In this document: positions 1-8,324 of the stretch, one piece after another
Layout: each line of letters starts with the position of its first letter
How positions within the stretch are numbered: position 1 is the stretch's first letter
NCBI GenBank assembly: GCA_022822745.1
Contig: JAJEAO010000008.1
Location: 1 to 64,000 of the forward strand
Direction of reading: 5' to 3'
From: Acidobacteriota bacterium
Lineage (GTDB): Bacteria > Acidobacteriota > Vicinamibacteria > Marinacidobacterales > Marinacidobacteraceae
Length of the DNA: 64,000 nt
The notes under the pieces: generated by a model
Database searches by the model: none
What the model saw: only the letters and a program-made list of their open reading frames with translations
What the model was told of the DNA's origin: nothing
Made by a program: the position numbers and the translations under genes

Positions 1-400
1 GCCGGGCTCCCGCCCGGCACGGCACCACCCCACCCCGCCGTCCCGCTGCCGGCGCGACCTGCCGGTGCGCATTGCCGGCGCGCCGGGCTGGTTCTCGCGG
101 TAGCGGCCCCGCCCGGCACGCTCAACGCCCGCACCCTCCCGCGCCTTGCCGGCACTCCCGCTGCCAGCGCACCGGGCTCCCGCCCGGCACGGAGCGCCCC
201 TCTATGGAGCGCCGGTCTCCAGACCGGCACATTGCCGGCGCGCCGGGCTCCTGCCCGGCACGGCCACGGCCGGCACCTCCCGCCGGTGCACCCCTTGCCG
301 GCTCCTGCCGGCGCGTCGGGCTCCCGCCCGGCACGCATCCGCAGGTTGTGCCCAGCCCCGGCCGCGCATGCCATGCCTGACATGCCGGCCGGTCGCTCAA
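1..400. repeat. Array of short GC-rich palindromic repeats
   Basis: The stretch is built from repeated copies of an inverted unit of the form gccgggctcc/cgcccggcac, near 1-20, 169-190, 237-262 and 310-335. A sister unit (atggagcgccggtctccagaccggcac) lies near 203-232. Each unit can fold as a short hairpin. Related units occur in other intergenic gaps of this window (about 29.6, 31.8-32.1, 54.9 and 63.2 kb), so this is a dispersed REP-like family. Reading frames through it are low-complexity Pro/Arg/Ala and I do not regard them as genes. Confidence 0.75.
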
Positions 401-481
401 TGAAGGGAACGCGGGCCCGATGGTCCACTGCCGCGCTGGTCATGGCCGCCCCGAAGCAGAAGCCGAACGATTTGCCGGCTG

Positions 482-1196
482 GTGACGCTAAGGTTGTCGC
501 CGGACAGCTTCGGCTGTCCGGCGGGGTTCGAGGTGTTGCCGGGGAATATCTCGGAGCCGAAGACGCTGGCGGGAGCGTTGCGGCGGCTGTCGGGTTCGGG
601 CGAGGAAACGGTGGTGATGGATGCCGGGATCATGACCGAGGCGAACCCGAAGTGGCTGCGAGAGGAGGGTTACGGGTGGATCACGGTGTCGAGGACGGGG
701 CGGCCGGTACCGCCGGAGAGGGCGCCGGACGTGACGGTGAGGACCCGGGCGAAGCACGAGGTGCGGGCGTGGAAGCTGGAGGAGGAGGACGGAGAGCCGC
801 GGCTGTGCGCCGTGAGCGAGGGGCGCAAGGCGACGGAGAATGGGGTTCTGGCGCGGCGGCGGCAGAAGTTCGAGGCAGAGCTGACACGGCTTCACGAAGG
901 GCCTACGACCGACGAAGTACGCCCCGGTTCTGCAGCGGGTGGGGCGGCTGAAGGAGCGTTACTCGCGGGTGCAGCAGCAGTATGAGATCGAGGTGGAGAA
1001 GGGGGCGCGGTCCGAAGGCGAGGGCGCTGCGGGGGGCGGACGCTTCGTTGATCGCGGACCGGCAGGATATTCGGCCGCCGGCGGAGCTTGTGCCGGTGGC
1101 GAGGGCGATGGGTGTGAAGGTAGCTCTTCACCGCCGACAGGGAGTGAAGCCACCGCGGCGCGGCCGAGCAAATCCTGTAGCGCCGAATGGCGCTGA
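482..1196 (+). pseudogene. IS1634-type DDE transposase remnant
   Basis: The first frame (482-985) reads GFEVLPGNISEPKTLAGAL and then ETVVMDAGIMTEANPKWL. This is the segment around the second catalytic Asp of IS1634/IS4-type transposases. The N-terminal third is absent. Near 900-940 the homologous reading moves to another frame (from about 939: GRLKERYSRVQQQYEIEVE) and then decays. I read this as a 5'-truncated, frameshifted and inactive transposase next to the repeat array. No terminal inverted repeats were recognised. Confidence 0.6.
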
Positions 1197-1348
1197 GGTC
1201 TGTATTGTAACCGTCCTTCAATCAATGACTTACGAAATCGACCAGTCACCAAGCGACTGACTTGGGGAAAAAGCCGCGCCCGCGGTCCACGGGGTTGTCG
1301 GGTGATTACCGAAATCGTACGCTTCCGTTGACTCTGCCCTCACCGGTG

Positions 1349-1762
1349 TCACCGCCTTAGTGAGCGGCGGCGGAATACTGAACCTAGCCAGGAGCGAAAC
1401 CGGCGAAGCCTAGGCTGGTGCGCAATCATTCGCCTCCGCTCGATACCCTCATACTCCGCATGACGATCTGGATCGATGCGATGCGCCCAGACTACTGTGT
1501 TGTTCCTGATCAGGTAGTGGCTGCCGCAGCCGGAATTAGCCCAGATCGACCCGCCGGTCGGACCATCCAAAGAGACCGATCTGCCGTCGAAAAGCACGTG
1601 CCACCGGCTCGGGTGGAGAGACAGAACCGTCAGATCGCCGCAACCGCATGGACAACGCAAGTTGATGGTCCTGTGTTTATGGCTGATCCAAATCTCACCA
1701 GCCTTGATCGTGTCGAACTCGGGCAATACCTCAACGAACACGGGGCGGAGCTTCAGCGGCAT
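1349..1762 (-). CDS. DUF6527 family protein of ubiquitin-like cassette
   Basis: A 137-aa protein with the signature I associate with DUF6527: a CPCGCG cluster near residue 38, a central SLDGPTGG segment, and NSGCGSHYLI near residue 77. The conserved Cys/His residues look like a metal site, but this is inference. Its start overlaps the end of the upstream ThiF gene by 10 nt, so it is the last gene of a tight three-gene operon (Ubl, ThiF, DUF6527). DUF6527 genes are known companions of prokaryotic multiubiquitin and ThiF genes; their biochemical role is not established to my knowledge. The Arg-rich tail (last 25 residues) is unusual and may be read-out beyond the fold. Confidence 0.75.
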   Translation of the reverse strand: MPLKLRPVFVEVLPEFDTIKAGEIWISHKHRTINLRCPCGCGDLTVLSLHPSRWHVLFDGRSVSLDGPTGGSIWANSGCGSHYLIRNNTVVWAHRIDPDRHAEYEGIERRRMIAHQPRLRRFRSWLGSVFRRRSLRR

Positions 1763-2949
1763 CGTTCCTCCACCGGCCTATACGCTATGTGCGGTTTTTC
1801 GATTCGGAACTTGTGGAGAAATGAGGTGGATCTCGATACATACTGATCCGTCCGCCGCCGCCACTCCATTACTGCAAGAGCCGCCGCCAACGCATTCACC
1901 TCAGGTAGCTGAATGTTCCGGTAGTGGAGGGCATTGCCAGCGACCCTGGCGTTCGGTATGGCATTCTTCCATTCGACCGACCCCGCGGGATAGGCGCTGG
2001 TCGTCACTGCCCCGCCAACCGAAGTTCCTTCCAGCGTTATGCTCACACCGGAATCCACGAACGGCACCCCGGCCCCCGAGAGCGCAGCATAGACAACATC
2101 CTGCCGCGGCGAATCGCTGTCGCTCTGTTGATCAATACAAACGAAACAGTAGTCGATGGGATGCTCTGACAAGAACTGGGTGAACTTGGACCGGCTGTCC
2201 ATTCGGATGGAATGAGCACAAATGCCGTTCCGGAGAGCGGCGTATTTGGATTGGTAGTAGTTCACTTTGCTAAGAGGTTTCCGGCGCTGAGACTTGATCT
2301 CCTCTTCGGTCAGAGCGCCCGGCGCACGCATGAAGTTGTGCCATTCGAGGTTATCGGCGTCCAACAGATGAATCTTGGACACAGGTGTCTTCGCGAGAAT
2401 GTCCAAGACATACGCGCCGGTTCCACCTAGGCCTATGATTGCAATGTGCTGGCCACGAACACGATTTTGCACCGGGCTGATCGCGGCTCGTGCCTCAAAG
2501 GTGTTGGGTATATTGAAGGGATTCGCTACGGTAGGCGAAGTAGTTGCGTTGTAGTCTGCCGCTGAGGCGGCACCTACGATCTGTTTTGCGTACCGATGAA
2601 TGACCGCGCACGCCGACTCATCATCCTCGGGACGTTCTTGGCTACCCTTCTTGATGGATATGTTTGACCATGACTGTCCATCACCGCCGATGCACGCCCC
2701 AATGGGGCTCCCATCAGCATGGTACACCAAGCCGTCGCCCGCTTTGTCAGGTGCAATGCGGACGGCATGTACGGCACCACCTATGCGTTCGGTCGGTCTT
2801 CCGGTCCCGGGGTCACGAGACTTTGTTATCGTGCAATAACTAACGATACCGTTCAACAGTAGACATGGAACCCCGACCGCCCGAACAACCTCGGGCTCGG
2901 CGCTGACGGTAAAGCCAGCCTGTTGAGCGAACTGTGAGAGGCGGTCCAC
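1753..2949 (-). CDS. ThiF-family E1-like enzyme with DUF6791-type N-terminus
   Basis: 398 aa, GTG start. Residues 1-150 resemble the DUF6791-type N-terminal region (HADGSPIG motif near 90). Residues 165-350 form a ThiF/E1 adenylation domain: nucleotide-binding IAIIGLGGTGAYVLDIL, then LLDADNLEWHNFMRAPGA with the acidic and Asn/Arg residues expected for adenylating the C-terminus of a ubiquitin-like protein. Cys residues at CFVCID could serve as a thioester site, but I cannot assign one. The GTG overlaps the TAG of the upstream ubiquitin-like gene (TAGTG), implying translational coupling. Predicted role: activate the neighbouring Ubl and possibly conjugate it to targets. No separate E2 or JAB peptidase is in the window. 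Confidence 0.8.
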   Translation of the reverse strand: MDRLSQFAQQAGFTVSAEPEVVRAVGVPCLLLNGIVSYCTITKSRDPGTGRPTERIGGAVHAVRIAPDKAGDGLVYHADGSPIGACIGGDGQSWSNISIKKGSQERPEDDESACAVIHRYAKQIVGAASAADYNATTSPTVANPFNIPNTFEARAAISPVQNRVRGQHIAIIGLGGTGAYVLDILAKTPVSKIHLLDADNLEWHNFMRAPGALTEEEIKSQRRKPLSKVNYYQSKYAALRNGICAHSIRMDSRSKFTQFLSEHPIDYCFVCIDQQSDSDSPRQDVVYAALSGAGVPFVDSGVSITLEGTSVGGAVTTSAYPAGSVEWKNAIPNARVAGNALHYRNIQLPEVNALAAALAVMEWRRRTDQYVSRSTSFLHKFRIEKPHIAYRPVEERCR

Positions 2950-3197
2950 TAAGAGACATGCTCGGGGTCAACCGAGAAACTGGTCCCGTCCTTGACATTC
3001 ACGGTGTCCCCCGGCAGGAGGACACCGTTCTCACCCTTGGCGTCGTCCTCATAGTCTATGCCAGGCGTGCCGATGATGTGCTTGTTTTCCGGTCTGTGGA
3101 GTTCGTTCCAGATGTCGACGATCTGCTTGTACGCGACGCTGCGGCCCGGGACTTTGTGTTGCCGACCGCTCACGAAGATTTCTGTGCCACCAGTCAT
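2949..3197 (-). CDS. Single-domain ubiquitin-like (multiubiquitin-family) protein
   Basis: An 82-aa protein with the pattern of the prokaryotic multiubiquitin domain: IFVSGRQHKVPGRSVAYKQI at the start, a central acidic stretch, GVLLPGDTVNVKDG, and a final SFSV strand. It is one beta-grasp unit, whereas many relatives carry several in tandem. The C-terminus ends EHVS and has no Gly-Gly, so either a different C-terminal chemistry or prior processing is needed for conjugation. It is the first gene of the minus-strand operon and is followed without a gap by the ThiF gene. Confidence 0.75.
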   Translation of the reverse strand: MTGGTEIFVSGRQHKVPGRSVAYKQIVDIWNELHRPENKHIIGTPGIDYEDDAKGENGVLLPGDTVNVKDGTSFSVDPEHVS

Positions 3198-3456
3198 TGG
3201 TTTCTGCCTCTAGATTGTAGGAAAGATGCGGGAAGGCATTTGACTTTCGAGCTTCCCGGGGAGCGAACTAGCGTTGGTCAATTCGAGTTGGGACGGTCGT
3301 CGGGTCTGGCAGCTCGGTGCCAGGGCACGCGGGGGAGCCTGCCCTGCCCATCATGCTTTCGAGACAACTGTCATCGTGCAACTCCACGTTCAAGGTGTCA
3401 TGATATCACGGTGTGGCGCGTGAATCAAGATGATGTACAGGCCCCCGATCCGCGAG

Positions 3457-4048
3457 CTACACCAGATCGGGCAGGCTCGTGAGCAGGGTCTCGGGCAGGC
3501 GCATCGCCGGAGAATCGGCGAGCTTCGGTGGGGATCGGTCGCCCGACAGATCCCGCTTCAGGATCGAGTGGATCTCCTCCCCTTCGCCGCAGCGACCATT
3601 CGCCAGCGCCATTGCCCGTTCTCCGCTCTCCGGCGGCGGACGCTTGCTCCATCCTGCGACGCCTTCTCTTCCTGCGCCTTCTCTTCCGGCCACGGGATGT
3701 TCGTGAACAGCAGCCGCACCCGCATCGCCGGGCGGCCTCCCCGCACGGGCATCACTTTCTTTCCCAGCCCCAGGTCTCCCGGCGCCGCCTGCCGCACCGC
3801 CAGATACCGCAGCGTGTCCCTGTGCCGGCGCACCTCCGACTGCACGAACGGAACCTTCGCCGTCTGCACCTTCCTGGCCCTCGGCTTCTTCCCCGTTCGC
3901 GGCGTCCTCTCGCTGACCTCTCCCGGAGGTCCGTGCCCATTGGTGCACGGGCTCACCGTCGGCAGCCCGGTGCCCGAGTCTTGCCACTCTGAAGTGCGCC
4001 GCGACTCTCCTGACGGCAGCCGCCGGTAACATGCGGACCGGTTGAGCG
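3457..4048 (-). pseudogene. IS1380-like transposase C-terminal remnant
   Basis: Two minus-strand frames carry pieces of one transposase. One has VRRHRDTLRYLAVRQ and later RVRLLFTNIPWP; another, further downstream, has ANGRCGEGEEIHSILKRDLSG and ends at about 3457. The second piece matches the RCGxxEexHSxxKxDxxGG block near the C-terminal catalytic Glu of IS1380-type transposases. At least one frameshift separates them and the N-terminus is missing, so the gene is dead. It sits between the ubiquitin-like cassette and the TPR/VWA pair. Confidence 0.55.
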
Positions 4049-5083
4049 ATGAGACGGACACGCGCCCGCGGGCTCACCATCGCGATCGCGTTGGTGGCCG
4101 GCACCACCGCCCTCGCGCCCCTTCGCGGCTCGGCTGAAGTTGCAGTTGCCCGGGCCCAGGAGCGACTCGACCCCGCCGCCTACCGCGACCTGCTTACCGA
4201 GGCTCGGGGTGGCCTGTTCATCACCTCGGGCCGTGTCCTCGCCGGCCTCCCTCCAGCCACCGTCGAACCCGTGGTCGCCGACTTCATCGCCTCCGCACCG
4301 GAGGCGCTCGAACTCGCCGCCGCGGCGCTTCTCCACACCGAGGCTGCGAACCACGCGGCGTCCGATGCCCACCTGGAGCTGGCGCGGACGCTGCTCCGGG
4401 CCATGCCCGACCCGGATCAGCGCGCCGACTGGACCCGCCGTTGGTGGCTCGCGCTCGGCTACTCCTACCAGGTCCAGCTCCTCCCGGGCCCGGGGGTGGC
4501 CGCCTTCGAAGCGGCTCTCGACGACCTCCCGGACGACCGGGAGTTGCGGATCGCGTTCGCCCGCGCTCTCTGGATGTTCGGTCGTCAGCGCGAAGAGCCC
4601 TCCTATCTGACGCGCGCCGGACAGCTCCTCGCCGGTCTCCTGGAGGAGACGCCCGCCGACGGAGCGCTCCGGGTCCAGTTCGCGGGAGTGCTCCTCGACT
4701 CTGGACGGACCGGGGACGCCCTCGCGGAGCTGGATCGGCTCGAAGACATCCGTCTGTCCGGAACCGGGCGCTTCGCCGCCCTGATGCTCCGGGGCGAAGC
4801 GACCCTCTCGACCGGCGACTTCGCGGCCGCCGAGGCCGCCTTCGCCCAGGCGGTCCGCCGGGCCCGGCGATCTCCCTCGGCCGTCGCCGGACTCATCGCC
4901 GCGAGGCGCAGCCTGGGCGACGCCGAAGGCGCAGCCGAAGCCGCGGCGAGCCTCCTGTCCCGCAGACCGGTCGGCTGGGAGCCGGAATGGCGCTACTGGC
5001 TGGGCCCGGCTCTCGACTACGCCGAGATGTTCCAGGCGATGAAGGACGAGGTCCGCGCCGCGCCCGAGGGAGGCCGACCATGA
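4049..5083 (+). CDS. Secreted TPR-like repeat protein
   Basis: 344 aa. An N-terminal signal peptide (MRRTRARGL followed by a hydrophobic run to about residue 25) indicates export. The rest is Ala/Leu/Glu-rich helix-turn-helix repeat with TPR-like spacing, for example around residues 145-180 (FEAALDDLPDDRELRIAFA), 195-230 and 245-300 (GDFAAAEAAFAQAVRRA). It overlaps the next gene by 4 nt (ATGA), so the two are co-translated. No catalytic motif is seen. Likely a scaffold partner of the downstream VWA protein in the periplasm or at the surface. Confidence 0.7.
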   Translation: MRRTRARGLTIAIALVAGTTALAPLRGSAEVAVARAQERLDPAAYRDLLTEARGGLFITSGRVLAGLPPATVEPVVADFIASAPEALELAAAALLHTEAANHAASDAHLELARTLLRAMPDPDQRADWTRRWWLALGYSYQVQLLPGPGVAAFEAALDDLPDDRELRIAFARALWMFGRQREEPSYLTRAGQLLAGLLEETPADGALRVQFAGVLLDSGRTGDALAELDRLEDIRLSGTGRFAALMLRGEATLSTGDFAAAEAAFAQAVRRARRSPSAVAGLIAARRSLGDAEGAAEAAASLLSRRPVGWEPEWRYWLGPALDYAEMFQAMKDEVRAAPEGGRP

Positions 5084-5910
5084 CGCTGGCGATTCCGCTA
5101 CTCCTGCTCACCGCGTCGCTGTCGGCCCCCGGCGCGACGGCCGCCACCCTCCAGGCCCATCCCGCAGCCGGGGCGGCGCCCGGAGTCGGAGGCGGAGCCC
5201 CCGATCTTCTCCGGCGCCACCGCGACGAACTGGTTCGCCCGGAGTGGACCGGGGAGGAGCCCCTGTCCGTCGTCGCCGTGCTCGATCTCAGCGCCAGCGT
5301 GTCCGGACCCCGCCTCGCGGCCGCCGCCGCCGGGCTGCGCACGCTGCTCTCGTCCCTGGACGAGACGAAGGACCGATGCGCGCTGCTCTCCTTCACCCGC
5401 TCGGTGGAGCTCCACGCCGGCTGGGACGGAACCTGCGCCGATGCGGCGGCCGCCGCCTCCGAGCTCCGGGCCGGCGGTCCTGCAGCGCTCAACAACGCCC
5501 TCGCCCTGGCGTTCGGACTCCTGGCGGACGCTCCCGGGCGTCCGGTGCTCGTCCTGTTCACCGACGGTGGAGACGGCGCGAGCTGGGCCCGCGACACCTG
5601 GCCGCTGTTCGCCGCCGGAGCGGCGCCTCCAACGCTCCTCGCGGTCACCGCCCCTCCGGCGGTGAGCGGGTCCGGTCGGGTCGGCGGAGGCGCCGGACAC
5701 ATCTCGGCGGACGACCTGCTGGAGCGGATCGCGCGGAGCGACGATCAGGAACCCGGCCGCGGCCTGCGCAGTCTCAGGAATGTGGATCCCTTCTGGCTGC
5801 TGACCTGGCTGGCCGAGATCAGCGGCGGGCGGCTGGTTCGCACCTCGGGCGACCCCGCCGAGATCGAGACTGCCTTCCCCGCGCTCCTCGAGGCCCTCCA
5901 GCCGAATTAG
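5080..5910 (+). CDS. Secreted von Willebrand factor A domain protein
   Basis: 276 aa, starting at the ATG in the ATGA overlap with the TPR gene. A signal peptide (about residues 1-22) is followed by a VWA fold from about residue 62. The MIDAS motif DLSASVSG (near residues 69-76) is present, with a later LFTDGGDG strand supplying the second acidic site. The arrangement resembles VWFA-related proteins abundant in Acidobacteriota. The metal-dependent adhesion site should bind a protein ligand. The C-terminal 80 residues (WLLTWLAEISGGRLVR) fit the last VWA helix and strand. Confidence 0.75.
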   Translation: MTLAIPLLLLTASLSAPGATAATLQAHPAAGAAPGVGGGAPDLLRRHRDELVRPEWTGEEPLSVVAVLDLSASVSGPRLAAAAAGLRTLLSSLDETKDRCALLSFTRSVELHAGWDGTCADAAAAASELRAGGPAALNNALALAFGLLADAPGRPVLVLFTDGGDGASWARDTWPLFAAGAAPPTLLAVTAPPAVSGSGRVGGGAGHISADDLLERIARSDDQEPGRGLRSLRNVDPFWLLTWLAEISGGRLVRTSGDPAEIETAFPALLEALQPN

Positions 5911-5920
5911 GACAGTCGGC

Positions 5921-5958
5921 ATGATTCGCCGAATCCAGGCGCGGAACTACCGCCGCCT
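5921..5958 (+). pseudogene. Fossil 5' end of an AAA ATPase gene
   Basis: An ATG at 5921 begins MIRRIQARNYRRL, nearly the same as the first 13 residues of the intact AAA ATPase at 21810 (MIRRIEARNYRCL). After about 40 nt the similarity stops and the frame runs into unrelated sequence before the HEPN gene. I read this as the surviving 5' tip of a lost ATPase gene. It starts 10 nt after the VWA stop codon. Confidence 0.6.
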
Positions 5959-6029
5959 CATGACGATTGACATTGTCCGCCAATGTTGCCGACCACACGT
6001 TACGATGCCCAGGCACATTAGGAGATGGA

Positions 6030-7208
6030 ATGCCCGATGACCCGCTGAGCCGAGCGATTAGAGCCTCCGAAGCTCTGCAACGTCAGATTGAGCCGTTGTC
6101 GGCTCAGATCCAGTTGCTACAGTCCAGTGACTGGATCAACCGCCTCATTCAGGATGCTGACCGCACCCAGACGCTGATGAGCGCCACCTTCGGGCCCCTT
6201 GAGGATCTACGTCGCACGCTGCGACTGAACCCCACGCTACCGGATGCTGCTGGAGTCCTGAGGGGACTTCGAGGATGGGGTGTGGAGATGGAGAAGCAGT
6301 TCTTCCTTCCAACGGTGTCCGACGCACTGAATCTCTTCAAGAGGCTGGATCTGGGCGAGACCACAGCAGCGGTCTCCTCCTATCTCGACTATGAGGGCCA
6401 ACTCCGCACCGCCATTGAGGCGATGACCACTCCGTGGCTCAACCGCCAGAACCAATACCGATCCCTTGTCGGCCTCCTCGGTCTGCAGCACATCGGCGCT
6501 GAGCTGCACTCGAAGCCTGCCTTCGATGTCGAGGCGGCGGCGCGGCTACGGCACCATCTCGGCGACTGGCGTGCGAAGATTGCCTACCCGTCCGAGATCT
6601 TCCAAGATCCACTGATCCGATCGGGCTTCTACAGGGAGCGCGGCCTCAATCCGGACTTGACCTGTTTTCCGGCTGCCGCCTTCGGCCAAGCCATCCAGAA
6701 CGCGCGTGTCAGAAGTGTCCCTCCGCCCCGCGTTCGGGGCTATGGCCCGACCGGGGACGGGCGACGGGAAGAGGAGGAGGGCTTCCAACGTACGAACGCC
6801 GCTCATGACTGCCTCCAAAGGTTTGAATCCCAGTTCCGCGCCTTCATCGACCGCCTCATGACGAGAGTCGTCGGAAAGGATTGGATCAAGCGTCGCGTCC
6901 CTGGCGACATGCGCCGACGATGGAGCGAACGGCGGCGGGCAGAGGCTCGCGGTAGAGGTGAAGAGGAGCGCCCACTGATCGCTTACGCGAACTTCACGGA
7001 CTATGAGAGCATCATCGTTCGGAAGGACAATTGGAACGGGGTCTTTGCCCCGCTCTTCCTCCGCAAGTCCTCGGTTCAAGAATCACTCCGGAGGCTCTAC
7101 CCAGTCCGGAATTGCACGATGCATTGCCGGATCATTACTCACGACGATGAGCTGTACCTTCACGCCGAAACGACACGTCTGCTGCGCGCGATAGAGGTTA
7201 AGACCTGA
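6030..7208 (+). CDS. HEPN (Swt1-type) domain protein, putative RNase toxin
   Basis: 392 aa from the ATG at 6030, chosen because AGGAG lies just upstream (about 6019-6024). The N-terminal 250 residues are helical with no recognised domain. From about residue 255 to the end the sequence fits the Swt1-type HEPN domain: an FRAFIDRLM helix, KDWIKRRVPGDMRRRWSERR, LIAYANFTDYESII, and the RNCTMH motif (Arg360, His365). The latter is the R-x4-H active-site pattern of HEPN RNases. No paired antitoxin (MNT or other) is adjacent. It sits between two fossils of the locus at 21.8-24 kb, which suggests insertion into a defence hot spot. A role in abortive RNA cleavage is inferred. Confidence 0.7.
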   Translation: MPDDPLSRAIRASEALQRQIEPLSAQIQLLQSSDWINRLIQDADRTQTLMSATFGPLEDLRRTLRLNPTLPDAAGVLRGLRGWGVEMEKQFFLPTVSDALNLFKRLDLGETTAAVSSYLDYEGQLRTAIEAMTTPWLNRQNQYRSLVGLLGLQHIGAELHSKPAFDVEAAARLRHHLGDWRAKIAYPSEIFQDPLIRSGFYRERGLNPDLTCFPAAAFGQAIQNARVRSVPPPRVRGYGPTGDGRREEEEGFQRTNAAHDCLQRFESQFRAFIDRLMTRVVGKDWIKRRVPGDMRRRWSERRRAEARGRGEEERPLIAYANFTDYESIIVRKDNWNGVFAPLFLRKSSVQESLRRLYPVRNCTMHCRIITHDDELYLHAETTRLLRAIEVKT

Positions 7209-7240
7209 GTCGCTTTGCGACCGAGCAAGAAACGTTGACG

Positions 7241-7385
7241 CTCAGGGGCGGGGTCCGGCGGCGGGGCGGTCGCCGACCGAATGCCTGGTGTTGGCCGCAG
7301 CGTGATCGGGGCAGCGTCGTCGAGGGCCCGGAGCGTGGGGCTCTCGAGCATGGCGTCAGCGGCAATCGAGTGCGCCTGCAGGACA
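7241..7385 (-). pseudogene. Fossil 3' end of a DUF2272 gene
   Basis: On the minus strand this reads MLESPTLRALDDAAPITL and PGIRSATAPPPDPAP. It is clearly related to the last 45 residues of the intact DUF2272 protein at 23818-24834 (LLESPTLQALENAAGIEL, LGIRSATAPPAGPRP). DNA similarity starts abruptly around 7241 (gctcaggggc) and fades after 7385. Only the 3' end survives. Confidence 0.7.
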
Positions 7386-7784
7386 GCACAGTGACAGCGT
7401 GTGCGGAGCAAATGGTTCGACGGAGGAACACAGGAGCAAGACATGGTTGCTAACCATGCACAAGTTCCAACGATCGTAAAGCGCCTCCTGCTCGGCAAGA
7501 CCGCAATCCGGTGTGCCGAGCGCGATCGGTGGAACGGTGAGACGTCTATGACAACTGCGCGTCATGCACGGTGTGGCCGCCGTCGTTCGGTCTAGTGCTT
7601 GGGGTGTGGCTCACGCCGTAGCACACTGAGTCCCCTTGGACACTGACAAACCCGCGAGAAGAAATCCCACGGCCCGACACTCATGTGCGCGCCCTAGTGC
7701 AGGAGTCCGTATCGGAGAACCCCTTGATCGTTACGGGACTCCCAGCAACCGTAGCAGCCGACATGGTCGGGAGCACACTGCTCA
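7386..7784. other. About 400 bp without a recognisable gene
   Basis: Short frames exist on both strands, but none has a domain, a ribosome-binding site with convincing codon use, or a relative elsewhere in the window. It is the downstream flank of the three-gene minus-strand operon that follows. I see no clear terminator hairpin. Confidence 0.5.
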
Positions 7785-8003
7785 TCAAGGGGGAGCCTCG
7801 GAGTCACCTCCCGAGTGGTGATCGCCACTCAGCCGGCCCCATGCTTGTCTCAGAGCAGCCGCACTGCCCACACCACCCACCACCAGAGCCGCTGGCCAAC
7901 AGTCGATCGCGGCCAACCCGATGACAACCACGCCATAGGGCAGTGGAGACAGAAACTTCAACCAGATGCTGAGTTTATGGAGATTGGCCTCTCGTCGTTT
8001 CAT
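7785..8003 (-). CDS. Small membrane protein
   Basis: 72 aa with two adjacent hydrophobic segments (about residues 11-30 and 32-48: LPYGVVVIGLAAI, PAALVVGGVGSAAAL) and a hydrophilic tail. It starts 6 nt after the stop of the preceding 102-aa gene, so it is the last gene of a compact operon. Function unknown; it may anchor the operon products to the membrane. Confidence 0.5.
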   Translation of the reverse strand: MKRREANLHKLSIWLKFLSPLPYGVVVIGLAAIDCWPAALVVGGVGSAAALRQAWGRLSGDHHSGGDSEAPP

Positions 8004-8009
8004 GCGCGG

Positions 8010-8318
8010 CTACTCGGACTTCCAGACACTCTTGGGAATGATCCGATCCAGGAGACGGTAGAGCGCCTCCGTCTTCGTTGGCGACTGACGACGCTGGAAG
8101 GGAAAAGTCAGAGTCTCGACGACCGCGTCGAAGATCAAGTAGGGGAGGCGGCCGCCCGCATCCATCTCAGGATGCATCTCACTCTCCTCCCCTACGATTC
8201 GCATTTGCCAGAACGGAAACTCTCGATCCATCCGCTTTGGGGTCTCGTCGGAAGGGAGGGGCTGCGATGGCCATACCAGCCGGAACTCAGTTGGACGTGG
8301 ACTTATTGCCGAATTCAT
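8010..8318 (-). CDS. Hypothetical protein
   Basis: A 102-aa soluble protein of unknown function. It has a mixed beta/alpha pattern (EFRLVWPSQPLP, PFWQMRIVGE, LPYLIFDAVVETLTFPF) and no motif I recognise. It is spaced 6 nt from both neighbours, which supports it as a real middle gene of an operon. Confidence 0.5.
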   Translation of the reverse strand: MNSAISPRPTEFRLVWPSQPLPSDETPKRMDREFPFWQMRIVGEESEMHPEMDAGGRLPYLIFDAVVETLTFPFQRRQSPTKTEALYRLLDRIIPKSVWKSE

Positions 8319-8324
8319 GTGCGT

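Noticed and set aside
1..400. Possible CRISPR array from evenly repeated units
   Set aside because: Units are self-complementary, vary in sequence, and have irregular spacing with no unique spacers of constant length; no cas genes nearby.
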